Assembly: GCA_016719105.1 (NCBI GenBank)
Contig: JADKAQ010000019.1
Coordinates: 62,001 to 126,000 of the forward strand
DNA: 64,000 nucleotides
Direction of reading: 5' to 3'
Origin: Gemmatimonadota bacterium
GTDB lineage: Bacteria; Gemmatimonadota; Gemmatimonadetes; Gemmatimonadales; Gemmatimonadaceae
The notes below the pieces were generated by a model. It saw only the letters and a list, made by a program, of their open reading frames with translations, searched no databases and was not told where the DNA came from. How positions within the stretch are numbered: position 1 is the stretch's first letter; each line of letters opens with the position of its first letter. The translations under genes and the position numbers were made by a program. This document shows positions 50,239-58,771 of this stretch, piece after piece.

Positions 50239-52890
50239 CTAGCCCTCGCGCGACAGCCGCGCCAGTTCATCGAGCAGCTTCATCGCCTCGAGCGGTGTCA
50301 TCTGGTTCACATCCACCTGCTTGAGCTTGAGCACCACCGCATGCGGCTCCACGACGAAAAAGGAAAGCTGCGGCGCTGCCGAGCTCCCACTCGTCTTCTC
50401 GTCTTCTCGTCTTCTCGTCTTCCCCCCGCTGAGCCCAGCAACCAGCGCCTCCCCCTCGAGCAGCTTCAACACTTCCCTCGCCCGCCGGATCACGGCCTCC
50501 GGCAGTCCTGCCAGCCTCCCCACCTCGATGCCATACGACCGGTCTGCCCCCCCGGCCTGCAACCGGTGCAGGAAGAGCACCTGCTCCCCCACCTCGCGCA
50601 CCGCCACGTTGAAGTTGCGCGCCGCCGCCAGTTCGTCGGTGAGCTGCGTCAACTCGTGATAGTGCGTGGCGAAGACCGTCTTGGCCCCCGTCTTGTCGTG
50701 CAGGTGCTCGCTCACCGCCCACGCGATCGAGACGCCGTCATACGTCGACGTCCCGCGCCCGATCTCGTCCAGGAGCACCAGCGACCGCTTGGTCGCCGTG
50801 TGCAGGATGGCGCTCGTCTCGGCCATCTCCACCATGAACGTCGACTGCCCGCGCACCAGGTTGTCGCTCGCCCCCACGCGCGTGAAGATCCGGTCCATCA
50901 CCCCGATCGTCGCCCGCGTCGCCGGGACGAACGACCCCACCTGCGCGATGAGCGCGATGAGCCCGATCTGCCGCAGGATGGTCGACTTGCCGGCCATGTT
51001 GGGCCCGGTCAGGATGATCATCCGCGCGTCGTCCGTCAGCTGCACATCGTTGGGGATGAACTTGTCGCGCGGCATCATGCGCTCGACCACCGGGTGGCGC
51101 CCCCCGACGATGTCGAGGTCGTAGCCGGTGGTGATCTCCGGGCGCACGTAGCGCTCCGCCGACGCCACCTCGGCCAGCGTCGCCAGCACGTCGAGCTGCG
51201 CCACCAGCGACGCCGCGTCTTGCAGCCGGCGGATCGCCCCGCCGATCCGCACGCGCAGCGCCTCGAACAGCTCCCGCTCGCGCACCTCGATGCGCTCGGT
51301 CGCCGTCAGGACCTTCTCCTCGTACGTCTTGAGCGCCGGCGTCACGTAGCGCTCCGCCCCAGTCAGCGTCTGGCGGCGCTGGTAGTCGTCGGGGATGAGG
51401 TGCCGGTTGGCGTTGGTGATCTCGATGAAGTACCCGAAGACGCGGTTGTAGCCCACCTTGAGCGACGTGATCCCCGTCCGCTCCCGCTCCGCCGACTGGA
51501 TGTTGGCGATCGCATCGCGCCCGCCATCCCGCAGCGCGCGCAACTCGTCGAGCGAGGCGTCCACCCCGGGGCGAATCGCATCCTCGTCGCCAATCGCCGC
51601 CGGCGGCCGGTCCACGAGCGTCGCCGCAATCGCCTCGGCCAGGTCGGGGCACGAGTCCCACCGCCCCGCGATCCCGCCTAACGCGCCGAAATCGGCCAGG
51701 TGCGCAATGGCCCCCGCCACGCGCGGGAGCTGCGCCAGCGAGCTGCCTAACGCGCCCAGCTCCCGGGGCGTCGCCCGCCCGGCGGCCGCCTTGCTCGCCA
51801 GTCGCTCCACGTCGCGCACGCCGTCGAGCGCCTCGCGCAGCGCCCCGCGCGCCAGGCTGTCCCCCACCAGCGCCCCCACCGCGTCCAGCCGCGCGTCGAT
51901 CGCCCCCTTGTCCAGGAGCGGCGCCAGGAGCCAGTGGCGCAGCAACCGCGCCCCCATCGGCGTCTGCGTCCGGTCAAAGACGCCGAGCAGTGTCCCCGCG
52001 CGCTCGGCCGCGGCGCGCCCGTTGGGGTGATCGCTCTCGCCTCGCAGCGACTCCACCAACTCCAGGTTCCGCCGCGTCATCTCGTCCAGCGGCATCACCC
52101 CGCCGGCCCGCTCCAGCGTGGGACGCGCCAGGTGCGGCACGCCCGCGGGTTGCAGCTCACGGACGTACTTGAGCAGCGCACCGCCCGCCCCAATCGCCGC
52201 TGCCGCCTCGCCGCCAACCCCGAACCCCTCCAGCGAGTGCACCCCGAAGTGCCGCGCCAGCTCGTCGCGCGCCAGCTCAGGGTCGAACTCCCACCCGTCA
52301 CGCTCCGTGACCAGGGCACCGTCCGCGTGCAGCTCCGCCGCCGCCCCCACCAGCGACGTCCCGCGCGCCACCAGCACCTCGCTCGGCGCAAAGCGCGCCA
52401 GCGCGGCGCCGGCGTCGCGCGAGGGCGCCACCACCAGGTGGAACGCCCCGGTCGACACGTCGGCTGCAGCAATCCCGAACGTGTCGCCTTCGCGGTGCAC
52501 CGCACACAGGAAGTTGTTGCGCGCCACGTCGAGCAGGTCGTCGGCAAAGGCGGCGCCGGGGGTGATCGTCTCCACCACTTCGCGACGCACGATCCCCTTG
52601 GCCAGCTTGGGATCCTCCACCTGCTCGCAAATCGCCACCCGAAAACCCTGCTGCACCAGGCGACGCAGGTAGTCGTTCACCGCCTTCACGGGCACCCCCG
52701 CCAGCGGCACCTCCGAGGCGCCGCCGTTGTTGCGGCTCGTCAGCGTGAGCCCCAACACGCGCGACGCCACTTCGGCGTCCTCGAAGAACATCTCGTAGAA
52801 GTCCCCCATCCGGAACAGCAGGATCGCGTCCTGATGCCGCGCCTTGATGTCCCGGTACTGCTGCATGAGCGGGGTGCCGTCGCGGCTCAT
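50239..52890 (-). CDS. mutS: DNA mismatch repair protein MutS
   Basis: This is an 883-residue MutS1. The mismatch-recognition motif is present as FRMGDFYEMF (Phe-x-Glu). The connector, lever and clamp domains follow, and the ATPase has Walker A GPNMAGKST (about 628-636), with EMAETSAILHTATKRSLVLL, then DEIGRGTSTYDGVSIAWAV and TVFATHYHELTQLTDEL. It binds base mismatches and recruits MutL. An 8-base tandem repeat at 50391-50422 encodes KTRRREDEKTS at about residue 823-833, in the linker before the C-terminal tail (QLSFFVVEPHAVVLKLKQVD). Unit-number changes would frameshift the last 50 residues. The start is the ATG at 52890. Confidence 0.97.
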   Translation of the reverse strand: MSRDGTPLMQQYRDIKARHQDAILLFRMGDFYEMFFEDAEVASRVLGLTLTSRNNGGASEVPLAGVPVKAVNDYLRRLVQQGFRVAICEQVEDPKLAKGIVRREVVETITPGAAFADDLLDVARNNFLCAVHREGDTFGIAAADVSTGAFHLVVAPSRDAGAALARFAPSEVLVARGTSLVGAAAELHADGALVTERDGWEFDPELARDELARHFGVHSLEGFGVGGEAAAAIGAGGALLKYVRELQPAGVPHLARPTLERAGGVMPLDEMTRRNLELVESLRGESDHPNGRAAAERAGTLLGVFDRTQTPMGARLLRHWLLAPLLDKGAIDARLDAVGALVGDSLARGALREALDGVRDVERLASKAAAGRATPRELGALGSSLAQLPRVAGAIAHLADFGALGGIAGRWDSCPDLAEAIAATLVDRPPAAIGDEDAIRPGVDASLDELRALRDGGRDAIANIQSAERERTGITSLKVGYNRVFGYFIEITNANRHLIPDDYQRRQTLTGAERYVTPALKTYEEKVLTATERIEVRERELFEALRVRIGGAIRRLQDAASLVAQLDVLATLAEVASAERYVRPEITTGYDLDIVGGRHPVVERMMPRDKFIPNDVQLTDDARMIILTGPNMAGKSTILRQIGLIALIAQVGSFVPATRATIGVMDRIFTRVGASDNLVRGQSTFMVEMAETSAILHTATKRSLVLLDEIGRGTSTYDGVSIAWAVSEHLHDKTGAKTVFATHYHELTQLTDELAAARNFNVAVREVGEQVLFLHRLQAGGADRSYGIEVGRLAGLPEAVIRRAREVLKLLEGEALVAGLSGGKTRRREDEKTSGSSAAPQLSFFVVEPHAVVLKLKQVDVNQMTPLEAMKLLDELARLSREG
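50391..50422. repeat. octanucleotide tandem repeat x 4 inside mutS
   Basis: There are four perfect copies of TCGTCTTC on the plus strand (GAAGACGA on the coding strand) within the mutS linker. The unit length is not a multiple of three, so slippage changes the reading frame. The unit matches the array in front of ddl 2.1 kb away. Confidence 0.95.
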
Positions 52891-52933
52891 CGCGTCACTC
52901 CGTGCGTCACTCCGTGCCAGCGTGCGGCCAAGC

Positions 52934-53995
52934 TCATGGCGACTCGGCCTCCACGACCAGGCCGTTCACCCGCGACGCCTTCATGCGCGCGCGTGCCCCC
53001 TCGGCCTCCTCTCGCGTGGCATAGCGCCCCACGCGCACCCGGAAGGGCGCCTTGGTTCCCCACACGCGCACCTCGAATCCGCGCTGCTGCAGCACCTCGG
53101 CCAACGCGTCGGCATCACGCTGTTTGGGAAAGGCGGCCACCTGGACGCTGTACATCTTGGCCGGCTTGCTGGGCGTGGCCACCGAATCGACCGGCACCGC
53201 TGCCGGGGGCACAACAACCGGGGGTTCCACGGGCGGCTGCACGGGCGGCTCCACCACGCGCTCGGGTGGGGGCGCGGGGGCGCGCTCGCGCGGGGCCGGC
53301 CGCTCGTCGCGCGCCGTCGGCTTGCTCGGCGTCTTCCCCTTCGTACGACCCGCCGTCCCGGTCGCGGCCGTCGCCGCCGCCGAATCGGCGGCCGCTGCAC
53401 TCGCCGCGGCCGCGAGGGCACTCGCGCTGCAGCGCTGGCTGTAGTAGTCGATCTGGTTGGCCAGCTCTACGTCGTCCGACGACACGCGGGCGCGCGAGAG
53501 TCCCAGCGATTGGCACCCTCGTACCAGGTCCCCATCCTCCAGCGCCAGTCGCCCGGCCCAGAACGCCGCCTTGGACGTCAGCGCCCCATCGGGGTGTTCG
53601 CGCACCAAGCGCTCGAAGTTGCGGCGCGCCCCCAGACGGTCGCTTCGCGCCAGCTTGAGCTGCGCCACCATCATCGTCGCCTCTTCGGCGCGTGGCGACA
53701 GGGAGTATTCCACGCTCACGCGCAGGTAGTCGCGCTCGGCCTCCACCGCACTCGACGAGGCGAAGGCGCGCGCATACAGCGCCTCGGCGTACGCGTGCGT
53801 CCCTTCCGCCGCCGATTGCAGCAGGGAATCGGCAAGCGCGCGCCCCCCGGCCCGGTCGCCGGCATTCACCAGGCGCTGCACGCGGGCGACGGTCGAGTCG
53901 GGGCGCTGCGCCTGCGCCGGACGCGCACGTCCCGGAAGCGCCAACAGGAGCGCGGCGACCGCGACGAGCGGCGGAACGTGTCGGGAAATCGGCAT
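52934..53995 (-). CDS. exported SPOR-domain protein
   Basis: This 353-residue protein has a signal peptide (MPISRHVPPLVAVAALLLAL, ending near AQAQ). Residues about 30-190 form a tetratricopeptide-like helical region (NAGDRAGGRALADSLLQSAA, YAEALYARAFASSSAVEAER, RRNFERLVREHPDGAL). An Ala-rich and then Pro-rich linker follows (PPERVVEPPVQPPVEPP). The C-terminal SPOR domain (about 280-353) reads YSVQVAAFPKQRDADALAEV, then RVRVGRYATREEAEGARARM. SPOR domains bind denuded glycan strands at division sites, so a cell-wall or division role is inferred. The gene lies between mutS and holA on the same strand. Confidence 0.88.
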   Translation of the reverse strand: MPISRHVPPLVAVAALLLALPGRARPAQAQRPDSTVARVQRLVNAGDRAGGRALADSLLQSAAEGTHAYAEALYARAFASSSAVEAERDYLRVSVEYSLSPRAEEATMMVAQLKLARSDRLGARRNFERLVREHPDGALTSKAAFWAGRLALEDGDLVRGCQSLGLSRARVSSDDVELANQIDYYSQRCSASALAAAASAAAADSAAATAATGTAGRTKGKTPSKPTARDERPAPRERAPAPPPERVVEPPVQPPVEPPVVVPPAAVPVDSVATPSKPAKMYSVQVAAFPKQRDADALAEVLQQRGFEVRVWGTKAPFRVRVGRYATREEAEGARARMKASRVNGLVVEAESP

Positions 53996-54010
53996 GGGAG
54001 GAAAAGATCG

Positions 54011-55063
54011 TTAGGCAGCGAACCGGCGCGCTGGTGTGCACATCGCGCACACCAGCGACGCCAGCATCTGGTCGTCCGAGGAGAGCTTCGTGTCCTTCGC
54101 CGCACGATCGGCGGCGAGCAGCGCGGCCAGCGCCTGCTCGACGCTCGCCATGTCCCAGCGCGAGACGTTCTTCTTCCAGCACTCCGTCGCCTCGCTCCAC
54201 GACCGCATCGGATAGGCGCCCGTCTCCTTGAGCAACCCGAAGAGTTCGCTGGCTAACCGGTGCTCGGCGATCCCGCGATCCCGCGCCTGTCGCGCCCACC
54301 CGATCGCCAGCGTCTGCACGGTGAGCGCGATGATGATCGGGACCAGTCCCGACTTGGGAAGCAGCAGGACGTGTTCGATGAGCGCCAGGGCGCCCGGGGC
54401 ATCACGCGCCGCCACGCGATCGAGAAAGTCGCCGAGCGACTCGCCATGGCGCACCCCGACCACCGCGGCCACCGCCTCCTCGTCGATCGGCGCTCCCTGT
54501 GTGTAGCTGACGAGCTTGTCCACCTCCGACGCCATCTGCCCCGCGTCAGCCCCAACGGAGGAAAGGAGGAGCGCAACGGCGCGGTCGGAGATGGTCACGC
54601 CATGCACGTCCTGGGCGTGGCGCGTGACCCACTCCAGCAGCTCCTGCTCGCGCAACACCGCAAAGCCTATCGTCGTGGCGCCGTGATCGATCCCCTTGTC
54701 GGCCTTGGCCCCCGCAGGCGCCGTCATGATCAATACCGTGTCGCGCGAGGGGCGCGTGAGGTAGCGCTCGAGCACCGCGCGCGCGTCCTTCTTGAGCGCG
54801 GTCACGTCACGCAGGACCACCACGCGGCGGTCGGCCATCATCGGCAGCGTGTTCACTGCCGACGCGAGCTGCTCCGGCGTCACGTCGGCGCCGCGCAGGA
54901 GATCGAAGTTGAAGTCGCGCGTCGCGGGGTCGACGGCACCCGCGATCAGCTCGCGAACGGCCGCCTCTTTCCGGTACTCATCGTCGCCGTGAAAGAAGTA
55001 GGCCGGCTCGAAGGTGCGATTCGCGATCGCCTTCCGCAGGTCGCGGAGCCCCTGGGCACTCAT
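54011..55063 (-). CDS. holA: DNA polymerase III subunit delta
   Basis: This 350-residue clamp-loader delta subunit opens the beta clamp during replication. It has the expected layout: PAYFFHGDDEYRKEAAVREL at the N-terminal AAA-like domain, FNFDLLRGADVTPEQLASAV, VNTLPMMADRRVVVLRDVTA, then VGADAGQMASEVDKLVSYTQ and EEAVAAVVGVRHGESLGDFL. It carries no functional Walker A, as is usual for delta. The start is the ATG at 55063. It is followed at 15 bases by the SPOR-protein gene. Confidence 0.92.
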   Translation of the reverse strand: MSAQGLRDLRKAIANRTFEPAYFFHGDDEYRKEAAVRELIAGAVDPATRDFNFDLLRGADVTPEQLASAVNTLPMMADRRVVVLRDVTALKKDARAVLERYLTRPSRDTVLIMTAPAGAKADKGIDHGATTIGFAVLREQELLEWVTRHAQDVHGVTISDRAVALLLSSVGADAGQMASEVDKLVSYTQGAPIDEEAVAAVVGVRHGESLGDFLDRVAARDAPGALALIEHVLLLPKSGLVPIIIALTVQTLAIGWARQARDRGIAEHRLASELFGLLKETGAYPMRSWSEATECWKKNVSRWDMASVEQALAALLAADRAAKDTKLSSDDQMLASLVCAMCTPARRFAA

Positions 55064-55114
55064 GGTGGCCCAATATAGCGCGCCCGCCCCCTGGCTCCGG
55101 GGCGGCGCTCGCGA

Positions 55115-55693
55115 TCAGTGCTGCGGGGTGTCGGGCGTGTAGCTCACCGAACGAACCGCACCTGCGCCCCGACGGCCGGCGAAGCGCGATTGCGCCTCCT
55201 CCATCATCAACAACGCCGGCCACACCGCCATCCCCGTCGACACCGACGCCACGAAGGCCGGCGGCGCCACCGGGAGCGTCGAGTTGACGCCCAACGGCGC
55301 ACCACTCGGGCGAATCACCACGCTCGGCAGGCGGGGCGCACTCCCCATCTCGCGCCGGTCGGTCATCACCACGGCGAAAATCCCCATCGCGACCACGCCG
55401 ATCGACATGGAGAGGAAGCCGCTCAATCCCGGTCCCTTGAACATGGGCGCCGGCATGGCCTGGCGCTTCCGCTCTTCCTCCAGCCGCCGCGCGAGGCGAA
55501 CGGAGAAGTCGGCGGACGGCTGGATGGTCGGGAGGTTGTTCCGGATCAGCAGGAGGCTGCGGCGCACGTCGCGATCGAGCCGCGCGCAGGCAGCACAGTC
55601 GTTCCGGTGACGTTCCATTGGCGCGACGTCCACACCCGGGAGGGTGTCATCGACGAAGGCGAGATGCTGGCGGCGGAACGTCCTGCAATCCAT
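55115..55693 (-). CDS. membrane-bound zinc-finger anti-sigma factor
   Basis: This is 192 residues from the ATG at 55693 (MDCRTFRRQHLAFVDDTLPG). The N-terminal zf-HC2-like site uses Cys3 and MERHRNDCAACARLDRDV (H-x3-C-x2-C). One membrane helix (about 92-112, GFLSMSIGVVAMGIFAVVMT) separates it from an extracytoplasmic part of about 80 residues. It is probably the partner of the RpoE-like sigma factor encoded just upstream (stop 55872), but a terminator-like hairpin lies between them. A separate promoter or attenuation may set the ratio. Confidence 0.75.
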   Translation of the reverse strand: MDCRTFRRQHLAFVDDTLPGVDVAPMERHRNDCAACARLDRDVRRSLLLIRNNLPTIQPSADFSVRLARRLEEERKRQAMPAPMFKGPGLSGFLSMSIGVVAMGIFAVVMTDRREMGSAPRLPSVVIRPSGAPLGVNSTLPVAPPAFVASVSTGMAVWPALLMMEEAQSRFAGRRGAGAVRSVSYTPDTPQH

Positions 55694-55803
55694 GACGCGC
55701 GAAACCTTGGGGGCTGACGACGAGGGAGGGTACCCACCCGCACGGATCGGGTTCCCATTTTGCACACGGCGTGCATCAAATACTAGCGCTCGCCGAAGAG
55801 AAA

Positions 55804-55845
55804 GACGAAGGGCCCCCCACGGTGTTTCCGTGGAAGGCCCTCGTC
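55804..55845 (-). terminator. terminator or attenuator between sigma and anti-sigma genes
   Basis: This is a hairpin with stem GACGA(A)GGGCC...GGCCCTCGTC enclosing CCACGG TGTTT CCGTGG. On the minus strand it is followed by GTCTTTCTCTTC, a U-rich tail. It lies 27 bases after the sigma stop and about 110 bases before the anti-sigma start, so it would reduce read-through from sigma into the anti-sigma gene. Confidence 0.7.
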
Positions 55846-55871
55846 CATCATTTCCTCGTCCGTCTGCCGCC

Positions 55872-56513
55872 TTACCGGAGCCCCGGGCTGATGATCGCCG
55901 CGAAGGCGTTGCGCGCCCGGTTCAACCGCGACTTGACCGTCCCGAGATTGCACTCGGTGATCTCGGCGATCTCCTCATACGACTTCCCCTCCAGCTCGCG
56001 GAGGACGAACACCTGGCGGTGGTGCTCGGGGAGCTGATCCACCGACTGCTCCACCAAGTCACGCAGATGGCGCTTGCGATACAGGTCGTCCGGCCGCGAC
56101 GAGGGGTCCTCGAACTGCAGCGGACGATCCTCGTCCTGCCAGTTCTTCCGGATCGCCTGGAAGAGCACGAGCGGATTGCGCGAGCGATTGCGCAACTCGT
56201 TCTTGGCCAGGTTCGAGGCAATCGTGTAGATCCACGTCGAGAACTTCTTGGACCGATCGAATCGGTGCAGGTGTCGGTACACGCGAATGAACACTTCCTG
56301 CACCAGGTCCTCGGCGCGTTCGCGGTCGCCGATGGTGCGATAGATGAAGTTGAGGAGGCGCGTCTGGTACCGGTCCACGAGCTCCTGAAACGCCCGCTCC
56401 TCTCCGCCCAGGAAGGCGCTCACCACCGCGCCGTCGTCCACCTGTCGGAGCTGCTCCCTGACCGCGGAACCCGCGGAGGAGAGGGGCGCCGATTGGAGTG
56501 CCGAGTGAGCCAT
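55872..56513 (-). CDS. ECF sigma factor, RpoE-like
   Basis: This 213-residue ECF sigma factor starts at the ATG at 56513, with GAGGATACTCACC just upstream as a weak Shine-Dalgarno. Region 2 contains ELVDRYQTRLLNFIYRTI, GDRERAEDLVQEVFIRVYRH and KFSTWIYTIASNLAKNELRN. Region 4 contains QLPEHHRQVFVLRELEGKSY, EEIAEITECNLGTVKSRLNR. It is the classical RpoE/SigW-like envelope-stress type. The downstream gene encodes a likely membrane anti-sigma factor. The 287-base upstream gap contains a short GGGCACG/CGTGCCC hairpin near 56600 and no gene I can support. Confidence 0.93.
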   Translation of the reverse strand: MAHSALQSAPLSSAGSAVREQLRQVDDGAVVSAFLGGEERAFQELVDRYQTRLLNFIYRTIGDRERAEDLVQEVFIRVYRHLHRFDRSKKFSTWIYTIASNLAKNELRNRSRNPLVLFQAIRKNWQDEDRPLQFEDPSSRPDDLYRKRHLRDLVEQSVDQLPEHHRQVFVLRELEGKSYEEIAEITECNLGTVKSRLNRARNAFAAIISPGLR

Positions 56514-56800
56514 GGTGAGTATCCTCAGGTCTCGCTGGTTGGTCCCGCTCGTCGGTCAACAGGGGAACATGTCCGACGTCCTGCCATCCTGTAGGGCACG
56601 TGGCGTGCCCCGTTTGCCCGCCACTTGGGCACACCACACAACTGCATGATTATCAAGGACTTACCGTGTCGCACGTCACGTTACCTGTCGAGCCAGTCAG
56701 CCAATTCGTCCTCTGGGGATGACAACCCCGTGTTCCGAATGACAGGACAGTCCGCCTCGCACCTCTCCCCTACGCCCGCGCTTCAATACCGGATTTCCAG

Positions 56801-57352
56801 CTAACGCCCCAGCCTGAAACCGGCCGCATACAGGATCGCGATCATCGTCTTGCCATCCACGATCTCGCCGCGTTCGATCAGTTGCAGCACCTCCGACAGC
56901 GGGCGCGTCACCACCTCGATGAACTCGTCGGCCTCGCGGTGGCTCTCCCCCATCGTCAGCCCGCTGGCCATGAACAGGTGGATCTTCTCGTCGGTGAAGC
57001 CGGGCGTCGTGTAGATGGTGATCAAGGGTTCGACACGCGCAGCGGTGCATCCCGTTTCCTCGCGAAGCTCGCGCTTGGCACATTCGAGCGGCGATTCGTC
57101 CGGATCGAGCCGCCCGGCCGGGATTTCGTACAGGAAGGCCTCGGCTGCATACCGGTACTGCCTGATCAGCAGGAGCTGGGGATCGTCGCCCAGCGGGTCG
57201 CTGGCGAACGGCAGGACGGCCGAGGCGCCCGGGTGCCGAATCATCTCCAGTTCGCCCACCGACCCATCCGGAAAGCGCACCCGGTCGAGGTCCAGGTTCA
57301 GGATGCGTCCGTTGTAGACCCGAACGGAGTCCACCTTCGGGGAGTCGGTCAT
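56801..57352 (-). CDS. Nudix hydrolase, ADP-ribose pyrophosphatase-like
   Basis: This is a 183-residue Nudix enzyme. The Nudix box G-x5-E-x7-R-E-x2-E-E-x-G is complete, reading GRLDPDESPLECAKRELREE then TG. The preceding YRYAAEAFLYEIPAGRLDPD and following ITIYTTPGFTDEKIHLFMAS are typical of ADP-ribose or nucleotide-sugar pyrophosphatases that clear toxic metabolites using magnesium. It lies downstream of the cytoplasmic M16 pair on the same strand, 46 bases after the inactive-subunit stop. The start is the ATG at 57352. Confidence 0.93.
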   Translation of the reverse strand: MTDSPKVDSVRVYNGRILNLDLDRVRFPDGSVGELEMIRHPGASAVLPFASDPLGDDPQLLLIRQYRYAAEAFLYEIPAGRLDPDESPLECAKRELREETGCTAARVEPLITIYTTPGFTDEKIHLFMASGLTMGESHREADEFIEVVTRPLSEVLQLIERGEIVDGKTMIAILYAAGFRLGR

Positions 57353-57397
57353 GATGTATTTGTTCTCTGCGAGTGACTTATTCGCTGCACCAACGCC

Positions 57398-58771
57398 CTA
57401 CGGCGACGTCACCGGGGCACCCGTGGCATCGTATTCCCGGACCGCGCCGATCCCCAGCGCCGTCAGGTCGTCGCGAACCGCCGAGGGATCGGCCACCGCC
57501 ACGACCTGCAGGCGCGCGGGATCGAGGTGCGTCTGCGCCACGCGCAGCACCTCGTCCACCGTCACGGCGGCAATGCGCTCGCGATACGTGTCGTAGTAGT
57601 CGGGGGCGAGTTCGTACCCTTCGCGCATCGCCAACGCCGCCGCGATCGCCGCCGACGTCTCGAAGCGAATGGGGAAGACGCCGGTGAGGTAGTCCACCGC
57701 CAGCGACAACTCGCTCGCACTCACTGGCTCGTTCCGCATCCGGTCGATTTCGTGGAGGATCTCGCGCACCGCCGCCGCCGTCACGTCGCTGCGCACCGCG
57801 GTGGCAGCCTCGAACGCACTCGCGCGACGGCGCCAGTCGAACTGGGAAAAGGCGCCGTACGTGTAGGCGTGCCGCTCCCGCAGGTTCAGGTTGATCCGAG
57901 AGTTGAAGAGTCCGCCCAGGATGGCGTTCATCACCGACAGCGCATGGAAGTCGGGGTGCGCGCGCGTGACCGACGGATGACCGACGCGCAGCTCCGACTG
58001 CGGGGCGTCGGCCTTGGCTACGAGGTGCACCTGACGGTGCGCCTGCGCGGGGGTCACCTCCACCGCCGGAGACGTCGCGCCCGTCGCCTGCCACGTCCCC
58101 AGGGCCGACTCCGCCAGCTGCATCACCCCGTCCACGTCGACATCGCCGACGACGATGAGGCGGCTTCGGGAGGGGACGATGAAGTGCGCATGATGCGCGA
58201 CCACGGCGTCGCGCGTGAGCCGCGCCACCGTCTCCTCGTCACCGCCCTCGCTCCGCGCATAGCGACTCGCCGCCGAGAAGCAGAAGCGCGCGAACATGTC
58301 GTCGGCGAGCCCGCGCGGTTCCGTCCGTTGCTGCAGCAGCTCGGCCAGCCGCTCCTCCCGAAGGCGTGTCACCTCTCCCTCGGGAAAGGCCGGCTCACGC
58401 AGCACCTCGGCCAGCAGCTGCAACGCGTCGGGGAGCCGCCCCGCCAGCACCGTCGTGCTGCACTCGGCGTGCGTCCACGTCACTCCCGTGTCGAGCGACC
58501 CGCCCAGCTGCTCGAACGTGTCGGCGAGCGAGACGGCGTCGCGCGAGCGCGTCCCCTCGGCCAGCGCCTCGGCGGTGAGCGAGGCGACCCCCGACAGGGT
58601 GACCGCATCGCACTCGGCCCCGGCGTCGGACATCAGGAGCGCCGTCGCGATGGGGAGGCGACGTAGCGGGACCACGAGCACGTCGAGGCCGTTGGCAAAT
58701 CGTTGCCGCTCGGCCGTGGGGAAGGCGTACGGGCGCGGCACCCCCGGCTGCGGACGCTCGGCGGCGCTCAT
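57398..58771 (-). CDS. cytoplasmic M16 peptidase-like protein, non-catalytic subunit
   Basis: This is 457 residues without a signal peptide. The zinc motif is absent (LSGVASLTAEALAEGTRSRD at that place), while the second-subunit element NLRERHAYTYGAFSQFDW is kept. The start ATG overlaps the catalytic-subunit stop (ATGA). With the upstream gene it forms a complete intracellular M16B pair, distinct from the secreted pair at 39.6-42.5 kb. The expected role is degradation of short peptides. Confidence 0.92.
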   Translation of the reverse strand: MSAAERPQPGVPRPYAFPTAERQRFANGLDVLVVPLRRLPIATALLMSDAGAECDAVTLSGVASLTAEALAEGTRSRDAVSLADTFEQLGGSLDTGVTWTHAECSTTVLAGRLPDALQLLAEVLREPAFPEGEVTRLREERLAELLQQRTEPRGLADDMFARFCFSAASRYARSEGGDEETVARLTRDAVVAHHAHFIVPSRSRLIVVGDVDVDGVMQLAESALGTWQATGATSPAVEVTPAQAHRQVHLVAKADAPQSELRVGHPSVTRAHPDFHALSVMNAILGGLFNSRINLNLRERHAYTYGAFSQFDWRRRASAFEAATAVRSDVTAAAVREILHEIDRMRNEPVSASELSLAVDYLTGVFPIRFETSAAIAAALAMREGYELAPDYYDTYRERIAAVTVDEVLRVAQTHLDPARLQVVAVADPSAVRDDLTALGIGAVREYDATGAPVTSP

